From Episyrphus balteatus (Eukaryota; Arthropoda; Insecta; Diptera; Syrphidae), in assembly GCF_945859705.1 (NCBI RefSeq), contig NC_079137.1:70082277-70146276 (forward strand): a DNA stretch of 64,000 nt. Direction: 5' to 3'. The notes below the pieces were generated by a model that saw nothing but the letters and a program-made list of their open reading frames with translations, was not told where the DNA came from and ran no database searches. The position numbers were made by a program, and so were the translations under genes. Below, one piece after another: positions 1 to 10,700 of this stretch (position 1 is its first letter; the number at the start of each line of letters is the position of its first letter).

Positions 1-237
1 AGATGAAGTTAGTTGAAGCAATGCCTTATTTTGGTGGTCCTGGAATTGGGGAATGTGGATTAGCTGAAGATCAGAGGTAACGATAGAATCATATGTCATA
101 TAAATTTGTGTATTATATTCTCATTGTTTTATTTGTACAGACAATTTGTGCAACGGTTTGGTCCTACTGAATATAATAGACACTCCTCAGTGGACAGTAT
201 TGGATTTTTTATATCAAAATTTGTTAAGATTTCCTGA
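1..237 (+). CDS. 3' end of an unidentified gene (two partial exons)
   Basis: An open frame runs from base 3 (first visible ATG, probably internal) to 76, a GT-AG intron occupies 77-140, and the frame continues at 141 to a TGA at 235-237. The junction falls inside an Arg codon (AG|A). The visible C-terminus is about 56 residues, with a Gly/Pro-rich stretch (PYFGGPGIGECG) followed by an FVQRFGPTEYNRHSS segment. An AATAAA at 237-242 overlaps the stop codon, consistent with a gene end. I do not recognise the family. The rest of the gene lies left of the window. That it is a real exon pair is inferred from the intact reading phase across a 64-bp intron and the well-placed poly(A) signal. Confidence 0.6.
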
Positions 238-344
238 ATAAAATCATTAAAATGTTACATTATGAAAAAATTATATTGAGACCATTAAAAAGTTATAAAA
301 TTCCAAACTCAAAAACACAATCTTTCCCATGTACATAAATAATA

Positions 345-460
345 TGGGAAATACAAAATTTCTTCAACGAAATCTTCAACGAAATTAGATTTGTTTTGGT
401 TTTACTTTAGAACTTGTTTTCTGATGTTTTTTGTTGAATTTTTTTATTAGTTTTTTTTTT
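345..460. repeat. Partial extra copy of the fold-back arm next door
   Basis: This stretch repeats the inner part of the left arm of the adjacent fold-back element, in the same order: tacaaaattt, tcttcaacgaaat, a T-rich stretch, then tctgatgttttttgttgaat. It looks like a truncated or duplicated arm. The rest of 241-461 shows no gene. Confidence 0.6.
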
Positions 461-461
461 T

Positions 462-903
462 AAGCCTAGTACGCTGCTGAAGCGAAACGAAATTGTCTAT
501 ACAAAATTTCGTTTACGAAATCTTCAACGAAATTAAATATATATTGTTTTTGCTTTAAAACTTATTTTCTGATGTTTTTTCTTGAATTTTTGTATTTGTA
601 TTTTTATTATTATTTTTACTTTGCTATAATACCTCTAATGGTATTTTTTTGTTAACATGTTCGCTGTTGAATTTGGAGACTTCAAAATGTTTCTTTTCTC
701 TTCAGCTGCGTACTAGGCTGTTCGCTGTTAACCATCAGGTAAGTAATATAACAAAGTAAAAATAATAAAAATACAAATGAAAAAACTCAAGAAAAAAATC
801 AGAAAATGAGTTTAAAAGCAAAAACAAATTTAATTTCGTTCAGATTTCGTTAACTAAATTTTGTATGGAAAATTTCTTTTCGCTTCAGCTGCGTACTAGG
901 CTT
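462..903. mobile_element. Fold-back MITE, long inverted arms, possibly two nested copies
   Basis: The left end AAGCCTAGTACGCtGCTGAA is matched in reverse complement by the right end at 881-903 (TTCAGCTGCGTACTAGGCTT). The match continues inward for roughly 160 bp on each side (462 to about 640 against about 730 to 903). A second internal copy of the right end lies at about 700-720, so one element may be inserted in, or tandemly joined to, a relative. No coding sequence is present. I could not define a target-site duplication. The bases from 904 to 1142 hold nothing I can identify. Confidence 0.75.
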
Positions 904-1145
904 CTAAAAAACTTTTTAGAAAATAGTTCATCTTTTTTAATAATATTTTAAGACCCTGAAGATGAGGCAAGTAAGACCTCGAAATATATAGGCCAAAAAT
1001 AAATAATTTTCTAAAATATAAAGATGCGTTTTTAATTTAATATGAACTTAAAGAAGCAAAACAAAGAAGGTAATAAATAAAATAATTATAAAATTCAACA
1101 TAAAAAACAAATAAAAAAAATATTTTTTTTTTTTAATCAGTATAA

Positions 1146-1524
1146 GTGCCTGGCTACACAGTGATTTTTCAATCGATTGAAAAATCACATGCGGTGGCTG
1201 CACTCTGTTGTGCCCAATCCCGTTCCACTTTTACATTTTCTAGGAATAAACGTCAAAAGAGGAAAAATTTAGCAATGGAACTGTACCACCCTCAGAAAAT
1301 TCAGTTCTCTTCGTGAGCATCTTCTCGCTTCACTCCTCATCCCTCTTGATGCCTGGCTACACAGTGCTTTTTCAATCAATCGATAAATGTGGTGGCTACA
1401 CACTGTTGTGCCCAATCACGTCCCACTTTTACATTTTCTAGGAACAAACGTCAAAAAGAAACAATTTAGCAATGGAACTGTACTACCCTCAAGGCGATTG
1501 AAAAATCACGGTGTAGCCAGGCAC
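1146..1524. mobile_element. PIF/Harbinger-like MITE, TAA duplication
   Basis: Terminal inverted repeats of about 34 bp begin GTGCCTGGCTACACaGTGAT on the left, with the reverse complement at the right. The element is flanked by TAA on both sides (1143-1145 and 1525-1527). A 3-bp TAA/TTA duplication is characteristic of PIF/Harbinger elements. Inside, about 150 bp is directly duplicated, with the TGCCTGGCTACACAGTG end repeated near 1351 and TTTACATTTTCTAGGAA seen twice. The element is non-coding. A decayed relative in the opposite orientation lies at 6205-6280. Confidence 0.8.
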
Positions 1525-1546
1525 TAATGCGGCATGCTTAGATTTA

Positions 1547-1825
1547 AGGCTTGGCCACACCGGAAGGGTATGCTGTAGCGGTAAGGGTACTTGTATGAAA
1601 CAAATTCCAGACCCCGTGGGTCGAATTACCGCACACGATTACGATCATACGTTAACGTTTTGACTATTGCTCTCTCTATTTAATCAGTAGAAAAAGAAAG
1701 GGACACATAGCGACAAAACGTTAACGAACGAATGCCCTAGTTTGACCCTGATGTTCCAATTTGGAATTTTTTTCATACAATTACCCGTACCGCTACCGCA
1801 TATACCCTTCGGTGTGGCCAAGCCT
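1547..1825. mobile_element. PIF/Harbinger-like MITE, TTA duplication
   Basis: Inverted termini begin AGGCTTGGCCACACCG and match for about 27 bp, with TTA at 1544-1546 and again at 1826-1828. Duplication size and sequence fit PIF/Harbinger. The element is about 280 bp and has no ORF. Internally it contains a second small inverted pair, CGTTAACGTTTTG and CAAAACGTTAACG. Confidence 0.8.
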
Positions 1826-1883
1826 TTATTAAACATTTTGGATGCCGTTTTTCACATAGAAAAATTGGCGAATGTAATACTAT

Positions 1884-2094
1884 GTTTCCACCTACGCTAA
1901 ATCCGAGATTTAGCTAAGTAGATTTAGAATAAATCTCGAGATTTATTTTAAATCTACTTCGCTAAATCTCGGATTTGGGTTCAGCTACCCTAAATCTAAG
2001 ATTTTCACCTACTTTCAATCCGAGATTTAGAATAAAACTCGAGATTTATGTTAAATCTACTTAGCTAAATCTCGGATTTAGGGTATGTGGAAAC
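1884..2094. mobile_element. Fold-back MITE of the CTAAATCCGAGATTTAG type
   Basis: Termini GTTTCCACcTACgCTAAATC and its reverse complement at 2065-2094 enclose four occurrences of a self-complementary word (aaatcyGAGATTTAG/CTAAATCTCgGATTT). Nearly the whole element can fold on itself. It ends 3 bp before the next element begins, so this is a cluster of insertions upstream of EMC4. The duplication could not be determined. Confidence 0.7.
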
Positions 2095-2097
2095 TAA

Positions 2098-2307
2098 GGG
2101 CCATTTGTACAAATATTTAATCCGTGGTTCAGCAACTTTTATCTTCTGAATTCGGTGGTAAAACTGATTTTTAGCACTGGTTCTAGGTCCATATAGGTTG
2201 AATAAGCTAAATCCATCCTTGAACCAAGGTTGATCCACTGCTAATCCACCGAAATCGGGGGGTTAAATTCCTGATCCGAGGCTGAACCACGTTTGTACAA
2301 CTCGACC
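2098..2307. mobile_element. PIF/Harbinger-like MITE, family copy 1
   Basis: Termini GGGCCATTTGTACAAA and GTTTGTACAACTCGACC are imperfect inverted repeats flanked by TAA and TTA. The whole 210 bp aligns by eye, in reverse complement, with 16443-16651 (shared words GATCCACTGCTAATCC, TGGTTCTAGGTCCATATAGG). The two are the same MITE family, inserted about 14 kb apart in opposite orientation. Confidence 0.8.
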
Positions 2308-2601
2308 TTAGTGTAAGTTAAGCATTAAACAAAAATGCGAGTATTTTTTTCGCAAATAAATTTTCTACTCTTGTAATCGTGCCCTTAAGAAAATCAAAAT
2401 CTACTATTTTCCAAACACTTCCTAAAATCATGGTGAAAATCATTCGACCAATCAAAACCACCCGCACAAATATGACATTTGTAAAATTACAAAAAAGTTG
2501 ACACATGAAAATAATTTTTTTTTAATTTTTCTCTTTTCTTCAAATATTCATCAAAATCAACTTTAGACTTTGAATTTCCAGCACCAAAAAAACCAAAGAA
2601 A

Positions 2602-3210
2602 ATGTCTTCAAAAAATGCATCAAAGAAATCCAAATGGTCATTAGATTTTAGTACAAAGTAAATAATTTATATTCTTTAAAGATTAATTCAACTAAAAACC
2701 TTTTTTTGTCAGACAAAACACAGATTTACCATCACCACCAGGTTACAATCATTCAACATTGATTAACCAAACCGAAGTTGTTAAGGATAATCACTTGATT
2801 ATAAAGAAATCATGGGATCTAGCATTGGGACCATTGAAACAGGTAATATTTCAGATAAAATTAATGAATTTCAATGACCCTGATTGCTTATCTAGATTCC
2901 AATGAATCTATTCATCATGTACATGTCGGGTAATTCAATTTCCATTTTCCCCATCATGATGGTCGGTATGATGCTTATTCGACCTATCAAAGCCATGTTC
3001 TCAACACAAACTACATCTAAATTGGCTGACGGAGCGCAAGGAAGTGGACAAAAGTTGGTTTATTTCTTAGGTAATTTGGCCAATGTAGCTTTGGCGTTGT
3101 ATAAATGCCAAAGTATGGGATTACTGCCGACTCATGCGTCAGATTGGTTAGCGTTTGTTGAGCCACAAACAAGACTAGAATACTATGGAGGAGGTGTATC
3201 TTTTGTTTAA
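2602..3210 (+). CDS. EMC4: ER membrane protein complex subunit 4
   Basis: Three exons: 2602-2657, 2713-2842 and 2896-3210, all with GT-AG borders and consistent phase, give 166 residues, the usual length for this family. The protein has the conserved EMC4 (TMEM85) features: an N-terminal Ser/Lys-rich cytosolic tail, a PSPPGYN segment near residue 24, an IKKSWDLALGPLKQIPMNLF block, a first membrane segment (FIMYMSGNSISIFPIMMVGM) followed by RPIKAMF, then a second hydrophobic stretch (KLVYFLGNLANVALALYKC). EMC4 is part of the ER membrane complex that inserts tail-anchored and multipass proteins. The start is the first ATG after an AAAG context and begins MSSKNASKK. An AATAAA at 3318-3323 is the likely poly(A) signal. 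The upstream side is packed with MITEs, so its promoter is probably confined to 2308-2601. Confidence 0.93.
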
Positions 3211-3317
3211 AATTATAAAAGTAAATGAATTTACTAGCTAAAAAAATAATTTCCATTTTATGTTTGGTCGGATTTAGTTATGTATTATGAATAATTTATG
3301 TTTTTTTGATTGTCAAT

Positions 3318-3323
3318 AATAAA
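3318..3323 (+). terminator. Poly(A) signal of EMC4
   Basis: AATAAA lies 108 bp after the EMC4 stop codon, on the same strand. It is followed by AT-rich sequence without further genes. Confidence 0.6.
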
Positions 3324-4261
3324 ATTAATGGTATAGACATAACATAAATATCTTATTTATTTTGTGTAATGGAAGACAATAATAATTCTAAGTAGTTTTT
3401 ATATTTTGTTTTCTATTTGCATAACCTTATTCGGGTTAATAGCAATTTCTTATATATTAAAAGAATAAGAAAGTGTGTCATCGAATTCAATTAGAGTCAT
3501 CCTATAATAAACCTTGTCACGAATTTTCATTTGTACTTTACAAATAAAAATCGTTTTCAAATAAAACATGCTGCTAAGCATTTAATAAATTATCATGGAT
3601 TTCTTTCGTTTCGAAAATTTGTTACGAATCTCTGAATCTGAAGCTACTAAAAATTCATACTTGAACAATTTTTGGTCATTAAATTAATTCAAATTCCTCT
3701 GGAAAGTGTCCATATATTCTAGTTTCTAAGTTTGAAAAAAATTGAAATTTCCATAAGAATTCGATTTTTCTTGAGAAGATATAAATTTTCAATTTCGATC
3801 TTTAATTTACGTTTAATGGAATACTTACAAAGTTTACCCTATGATATCAGTATGGTATCACTAGGGTTTTTAAAGTGAGATCCGATTTGAACTTTCCATT
3901 CCTGAAATATGGAAAGTTGAAGCTTTTATCACAAGCTGCGTTCCTTTGGGAGGATTTCAGCTGCTTTGAAATCCTTTTTCAATATACCAAAAGTAGTTTT
4001 AAGTACTAAGCAGTAGATAAACAAAGCTATAATATGCGTAGAAACTCAATGTGCCACCCATATAAAGAAGGAGCAAGATAAATCAATAGTGCGTCCTTAT
4101 TTAATAGCGATTTGTCATAGAACGCACATTATAAAAGTTTTATTTTCTTCGAAAATGGCATTTTGGATTTTTTTAATCAAATTTTTATAAGGGAACATTG
4201 AAATTTATTGAAATTTAGGTTTTTTTTACAAAAATTATATATTTAAAAAAAAAGGTTCTAA
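3324..4261. other. Intergenic, no gene seen
   Basis: AT-rich with no convincing coding frame on either strand. Around 3941-3957 there is CTGCGTTCCTTTGGGAG, a word also found in the repeat at 25.7 kb, so part of this stretch may be an old repeat. Confidence 0.5.
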
Positions 4262-4487
4262 CCCCCCTATTCTAGAAAACCTCACAATGTGATCATAACT
4301 CGATTTTGTGAGGATTTATTTCTCATAAACTTCTTTTTAGAAAAAGTCCAACTTGTGAATTTTGACCTCCTTCAGAGCAGATCACAAATTCGAAAGTTTT
4401 TTTGATGCGAAAACCTCACAATATCAAATTCAGCTCACCTTGTGAGGTTCTTATAACTTGTGATGAGGTTTGCTAGAATAGGGCTGT
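4262..4487. mobile_element. PIF/Harbinger-like MITE, TAA duplication
   Basis: Inverted ends of about 34 bp (CCCCCTATTCTAGaAAACCT against CAGCCCTATTCTAGCAAACC read from the right) are flanked by TAA at 4259-4261 and 4488-4490. Internally the word AACCTCACAA/TTGTGAGG recurs several times in both orientations. There is no ORF. Confidence 0.75.
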
Positions 4488-4526
4488 AAGAATACCTTTT
4501 AATGAGAGAACCACTTCCATGGATGG

Positions 4527-5469
4527 CACAGTGGTACCGGTTTCTAAGAAGGGCGGCCATAGGGGATTATGGTTAGGATAGCAACAAAATATACTTGAAT
4601 ATGTGTGAGAATATATTTTTTTAGCAATAAGAAATGAATTAATTTAAAAACAATTGTTTTATAAAGAAATCTTGTATATATTTAATAACAAAATGTAAAA
4701 AGAAGCCTTGAATCTACATACAAACAAATGATAAGTTATTTTTTTAAATTATTTATTTATTTTTTTTTTTTTCAATTTCAGTCATAATTTTTATGTTACA
4801 TTTCAGATTTAAAGCTTGCTTAATATCATATATTTTTATAAAAATATGTGCAAAAACTTAAGGAAAATATAAAAACTTAAAAAAAAAAATGTTTGAAAAA
4901 GTTTTAAATATGAGAAATATGGGTAAAATTGAAACAATGAGTGTGAAAGAGTCAGTCGTAGCCCGTCGCACTTATTCGCAGACAGATTCAATTGTTTAAG
5001 AAACTACACGTGCTAGAGAAAATTTATGTATATGAATCATGTATTTATATTGATGACAACATAGTTAAAAGTTTCGGTAAAGTGAGAAGAAAAACAAAAG
5101 TATGGAATTTTAACCTGTCCTTTTCTAGTCTGTTTTTTATTGAAAATTTGAAATAAAATAGAATTGTAAACTCTTTAAATAAAGTACATACCTTCAACTT
5201 TAAGTTCCATAACAAAAAAAAAAACTTTAAAAATAATTTTAACCGAAAAATACACTTAAAAGTTTAAGTTGATTGGACCAAAAATAAAACATTGAAATCA
5301 GACTTTTTTCGACAACTTTTCATGGTCGATATGAAAAGTTCCGTTATTTTCTCAAAATGTCTGTTATGCTATCTTAAAGAATAGGCTTTTTATAACAAAT
5401 ATAACGAAAAATGACGTCATTATATTGACATCGATATTTCGGCCTATGGCCTACTACGGAACCACTGTG
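4527..5469 (+). mobile_element. Transib-like non-autonomous element, left copy of an inverted pair
   Basis: The element begins CACAGTGGTACCGG and ends GGAACCACTGTG; a near-identical copy lies in inverse orientation at 6506-7449. The terminal heptamer CACAGTG is the same as the consensus heptamer of V(D)J recombination signals, and Transib elements characteristically have CAC-starting ends and 5-bp duplications. The flanking pentamers here are GATGG (4522-4526) on the left and CAATG (5470-5474) on the right. They do not match each other but match the flanks of the other copy. There is no transposase frame. Class assignment rests on end sequence and duplication length. A hAT-type origin (CAGTGG ends, 8-bp duplication) fits worse. 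Confidence 0.7.
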
Positions 5470-5622
5470 CAATGGAACAGTTTTTTTTTATTCCGAAGTA
5501 TCTGATGTTTGGTGTGAATGTATTGATTGAGTTTGACTTGTGTCACATAGGTATATGTGTATTCATTTGTTTTTGTGCTGCAAACATTTAAATCTATTAA
5601 TGTGTGAGTGATTCTGCTTCTG

Positions 5623-5840
5623 ATTGGTGATTGGAGCACATACTACTAGCGCCGTAGTTTCAACTTTTGAACTTATTTTAACAGGACGGATGTTTACATT
5701 TTGTTTTTCTAAAAATGGCGTTCATGTCAAAAGTCCTAACAAAAAAAAGTAAAATGTGGGATGCTGGCTCCTTCCGTACTGTTAATTTTAGTTTTTGTTT
5801 TGACCACCGGTAGCGCATTTCAACTTTACTAATCGCCAAT
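5623..5840. mobile_element. MITE with 4-bp TCTG duplication (preserved empty site of the 15.9-kb nest)
   Basis: Short inverted ends (ATTGGTGATTGG and CTAATCGCCAAT) are flanked by TCTG at 5619-5622 and 5841-5844. Internally an inverted pair AACAGGACGGA / TCCGTACTGTTAA is visible. The element matches the outer parts of 15866-18855 in reverse complement. Here the sequence runs uninterrupted through TCTAAAAATGGCGT, exactly where the other copy has a 2.8-kb insertion. Confidence 0.8.
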
Positions 5841-6204
5841 TCTGTTTTTAAAACCAGAAGAGAAATTCTCTTTTTTTCAGAATCAGAACTGTCAGTTTTA
5901 TCCAATTGAACGCTTTCAGATTGCTTTTTTTTGCTTCCAGATTGCCAATTAAAAACGCCATTAATGATGCATGTTTATTTTTATTAAGGCACGACTACAT
6001 AAGCTACTTTTTGCATAAAGGCCATGCGGTAATTTGTTTGAAAAAAAATTCCAAATCGGAACTCCGAACTATGGAACTTTATCCATACAATTATTCTTCC
6101 GACAGATGACAAAAAACGCTGCCCATAGCATTTTTTTATGAAAAAACGCCCATGGTAGGGTTTTTTTTTAATCCACAAGATTCTGTGAGACTAAAATTTC
6201 ACAC

Positions 6205-6280
6205 CAACACACTGTATGATGAGGATTGAAGGGAGAAGGTGCTCACGAAGCCGAATTTTCTGATTTTAGTACAGTTTCAT
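6205..6280. repeat. Decayed fragment of the 1146-1524 MITE family
   Basis: In reverse complement this matches the middle of the MITE at about 1270-1345 (shared words GGTGCTCACGAAG, GAATTTTCTGA, CAGTTTCATTGCT with few changes). No ends remain. Confidence 0.65.
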
Positions 6281-6379
6281 TGCTTACGCGATAGTCGATA
6301 ATTGATAATCAAAATCGACGAATTTTGGAGCAAAATTATAGTTTTTGTATCAACTATCGTTTACGCCGATTCCATAATA

Positions 6380-6476
6380 ATTTCGCAAATCGTCACATTT
6401 CGAATGTCAAATGGTATAAGAAACTATTTCATTAGACATTCGAAATGAGATAATTTGTGAAATCTAATTTGGAATC
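6380..6476. repeat. Imperfect hairpin inside the inverted segment
   Basis: TTTCGCAAATCGTCACATTT, then CGAATGTC, pairs imperfectly with GACATTCGAAATGAGATAAT, then TTGTGAAAT. The arms are about 28 bp. It is probably a degraded MITE, with no duplication found. Confidence 0.45.
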
Positions 6477-6505
6477 TAGTCGAAACAGGCTCTAACTCTC
6501 CCATC

Positions 6506-7449
6506 CACAGTGGTTCCGTAGTAGGCCATAGGCCGAAATATCGATGTCAATATAATGACGTCATTTTTCGTTATATTTGTTATAAAAAGCCTATTCTTTA
6601 AGATAGCATAACAGACATTTTGAGAAAATAACGGAACTTTTCATATCGACCATGAAAAGTTGTCGAAAAAAGTCTGATTTCAATGTTTTATTTTTGGTCC
6701 CGAATCAACTTAAACTTTTAAGTGTATTTTTCGGTTAAAATTATTTTTAAAGTTTTTTTTTTGTTATGGAACTTAAAGTTGAAGGTATGTACTTTATTTA
6801 AAGAGTTTACAATTCTATTTTATTTCAAATTTTCAATAAAAAACAGACTAGAAAAGGACAGGTTAAAATTCCATACTTTTGTTTTTCTTCTCACTTTACC
6901 GAAACTTTTAACTATGTTGTCATCAATATAAATACATGATTCATATACATAAATTTTCTCTAGCACGTGTAGTTTCTTAAACAATTGAATCTGTCTGCGA
7001 ATAAGTGCGACGGGCTACGACTGACTCTTTCACACTCATTGTTTCAATTTTACCCATATTTCTCATATTTAAAACTTTTTCAAACATTTTTTTTTTTAAG
7101 TTTTTATATTTTCCTTAAGTTTTTGCACATATTTTTATAAAAATATATGATATTAAGCAAGCTTTAAATCTGAAATGTAACATAAAAATTATGACTGAAA
7201 TTGAAAAAAAAAAAAATAAATAAATAATTTAAAAAAATAACTTATCATTTGTTTGTATGTAGATTCAAGGCTTCTTTTTACATTTTGTTATTAAATATAT
7301 ACAAGATTTCTTTATAAAACAATTGTTTTTAAATTAATTCATTTCTTATTGCTAAAAAAATATATTCTCACACATATTCAAGTATATTTTGTTGCTATCC
7401 TAACCATAATCCCCTATGGCCGCCCTTCTTAGAAACCGGTACCACTGTG
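6506..7449 (-). mobile_element. Transib-like non-autonomous element, right copy (inverted)
   Basis: This is the reverse complement of 4527-5469 along its whole length, with only scattered changes (for example GGTCCCGAATCAAC here against GTTGATTGGACC in the left copy). It is flanked by CCATC (6501-6505) and CATTG (7450-7454). These are the reverse complements of the left copy's 5' pentamer (GATGG) and 3' pentamer (CAATG), the pattern expected after recombination between the two copies. There is no coding sequence. Confidence 0.7.
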
Positions 7450-7734
7450 CATTGGGATTCCCAATCGAAGAACAATTCCGGATTGCCAATTAAAAACGCC
7501 ATAAATTTAAAAATCAAACAGATCTTTTTCTTAAAGTACAAAACTGACATTCTTTAGACCAATTAAAAAAGACATAATTTTGACAGACAAATAAAATGCT
7601 TGTAAACAAGATTTCTCTACTTTCCTAAAATTGTTTAACAAAAAATATTAAACATTTCTCATTAATCATTGTATTTATTTTTTGTTTTTATTAATATTTA
7701 AATGTAATAAAAAAACACAATTTTCATTTAGAAA

Positions 7735-10700
7735 ATGCAAAATCCAATTGAAAACCCTACAAGCACCTATGAATATGAAATGAAACCAATCAAAAAACCA
7801 GTTCTCCATCATCATCATCCGTCCAAAACATTTAAAAATATTTATCGTACATCACATTATAAATCATATAAATATGCCGATATTGGTTTTACAATAACAA
7901 AACAAAATAAAAAATATGTTGCACATTGTAGAATTTGTAATCGGACTCTTGGAAATACAGCTTATGCCCGTTTAAAGGGTCATAGGTATTTGTTTGTTTT
8001 TTTGGGATAGTTTTTAAGGGTTTTCATTGATATTTTTAAATTCTTTGATAGAAACATTTGTCGAGAAACTCCTATGGAAGACAATAATGGTACAGAATGC
8101 CCACCATATCCAGTTACTAGTAATGAAACGTTCATTACAAAACAGAACGATAGTCTGTCACAGAATTGTATCTCGCAGGCATCTGACGATAATTCGAGAC
8201 TGACTTTCAATGTGGTAACACTTGAAATCTATAATTATAGGCTCTTTTCTAAATTTGTTATTTTACAGGTTACACCGAAAATAGAATCAGTAGATTGTCA
8301 ACTAAGTCCCAATGTAATAACCAAGAACTAAAAAGTTCTAAGAAGACCTTATAAACTAAGAGCCCACAATAAATTTTGGGAGTGAAATAATAACCAAAAT
8401 GTGAGTATGTAGTTTCATAGACTTATGCGTTCTAATAACGAATTCAAAAGTCTGGCAGTTTTATATTGTTTTCAGTGGGTTGAAAACGTAAGTTTTGCAA
8501 TTTATAAGTAGTTTAAATTCACACTATTTCCTATTCTTTATAATAGAATTTGATACTCTGTCATTTCCCCTAAGCTTTAAGACATCAATCTTGATGGTGC
8601 GATCTGTTTAAGGTGACGTGAAATAACGCCAAATGAAATAAAGCCAAATTCTCAATCTGTGTTTATTTCGCTTTATAGCCCAGGAAAAATAGATTTTTTC
8701 ATGCTAATTTTTGGTATACAGCTTGGTGTTAGGGTATTTTACAATTTGTTAAAAGTCCTGAAGTTTCCTCTGTCCACTAGTTCCATTATAAGGGGTCAAA
8801 GGTCACAACATTTTTCATTTTGAAAAACGGTAGGTTTTAAAAAAAATTATGTTCCACAAAATGTAGCTGAGGTTATTTTACAAAAAATTGTCCTACAAAG
8901 TTTTCTTGTATCATGCACCGTTTAGAAATTATATCACTTCAATCTCGCATATGCTTTTCTTGATATATATTTTTATATTTTTTATTTTAATCAAATTACA
9001 TGGGATAGTTTGAAATGTTGTAATGTATAAACGGTAAGTAATACAAAAAAAAACTTTGTATGACATTTTTTTGTAAAATAACCTCATCTACAGTTTTGTA
9101 GGACATAACTTTTTTTTAAAAACCTACCGTTTTTTAAAATAAAAAAATGTTGTGACCTTTGAACCCTTATAATGGGACTAGCGGACAGAGGAAACTTCAG
9201 GACTTTTAACAGATTGTAAACTACCCTAACACCAAGCTGTATACCAAAAATCAGCCTGTTACAAATTTTTTCTTTTCTTTGACAATTTTTAGTCTATTCT
9301 TACTGGGCTATTTAGAATAGGAAATAATTCCAATTTGGCATTATTTCGATAAAATTTTGTTTGCAGAATTAAGAAAAAAAAAAACAACGTAAAATCATCT
9401 TTGTTTTCATCTTTGTTTTTTTTTATGATAAATTAATAATAGTATAACCTGAAGAAAACAATGAATGATGTTAAGAGTTTTTATCCAGCATACCTAAAGT
9501 GTATCCTTAATTTAAAAAAAGATAGGTACTTTATCTTGTAGCAAATTAAATTCTTTATTCAAACAAACAAAAAATCTTTGTACAAAGTTTCAAGTAGGGT
9601 AACAAAAAAAAAAAAAAAAAAAAAATTAATAGGTATTTAACAAAAATTACATTTGAAAAATAACATTTTAGATTAACACAATATCAAGTTAACACAAGTC
9701 AAACAAAACAACAGTCAAAAATTCACTAACTAATATAGAAAATTTAATTCAAGTTTTTTTTAACAGTGTACATTAATCGAGTTTTGCACAATTTGCCTGC
9801 AAATTGGACACAAAATCGGCGTATTGTTTTTTGTACATTTTTCTGCAATATTCTTTAATTTGAGTAGCATTGTAGTTCAGAGTTGAAAATCGGACCGGAA
9901 GGATAAACATAAAATAAGAATTTTACCTTATGTTAAATCGAAATCTTAGTTTATGTTTAGCCTTTCGGTCCGATTTTAAAATCTGAATTACCATGCAACT
10001 TCAGTCAATTTAGAGTCAGTTATTTCAGAAACTATCTTTAAATGTATCAAAGAAAGACAAAATCTCACCAAAATAGGTGTGTTATCAGTTTTATCGTTAG
10101 TGCAAGTTTTGATAACATAGTAAGAAACCAACAATTCGAAGAGGGATACACATTTTTGCACAATTTTTATTTCTATTTCTTAACCGAAATAATGCCAAAT
10201 TCATGAACAATTTGGCTTTATTTCCATTTGGAAAACGAAATATTGCCAAATTTTGAATTTTAAAATGTTCGGGGTTATTTACATTTTTTTTGTTGGCCTT
10301 ATTTCTTTTTTAAATCGAAATAAATAAATGAAATTTGGTGCTAATTCACGTCACCGCTGTTTAAGCGGTGGGGAATTTCTATTTATTACCTTGCCTGTTT
10401 TTTTTTTTAATTAAAACCTCCAAAAATAGAGATTGAGGTATTCAGTCCTTAAATTCAGAATATGAATTTGTGTCAATTTAGCCGACGCACATTAATTAGA
10501 AAACTAGCGTTTTTTAACCTCCCGAAAACCATATAAGAATTCGTTATTAAAACGCAAAACGGTATGAAACTGCATATTCACATTTTGGTTATCACTCCAA
10601 TCCCAAAATTTGCTGTGGGCTCTCGGTCTATTAGTCATTGTATTTTGTTTATTTATTTTAGCTACATCCATACGATAATTCTGATCAGGAATCACAACTG

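Larger units (their letters stand above)
8612..10355. mobile_element. 1.7-kb non-autonomous element in intron 3, with GCCAAATT motif array
   Basis: Ends GGTGACGTGAA and TTCACGTCACC are inverted. CTGTTTAA occurs just outside both ends (8604-8611, 10357-10364), giving an 8-bp duplication, or 9 bp with one mismatch because a single G separates the right end. Near both ends the word GAAATAAxGCCAAATT recurs in both orientations (about 8625, 8636, 9331, 10183, 10208, 10240). A separate element (8676-9310) and a hairpin (9876-9987) lie inside it. No transposase frame is present. The superfamily is uncertain: hAT, Mutator and P types all make 8-9 bp duplications. Confidence 0.75.

Noticed and set aside
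4527..7449. One single 2.9-kb fold-back element
   Set aside because: Each 943-bp half has its own complete CACAGTG ends, and the flanking pentamers pair crosswise, which fits two insertions plus an inversion better.
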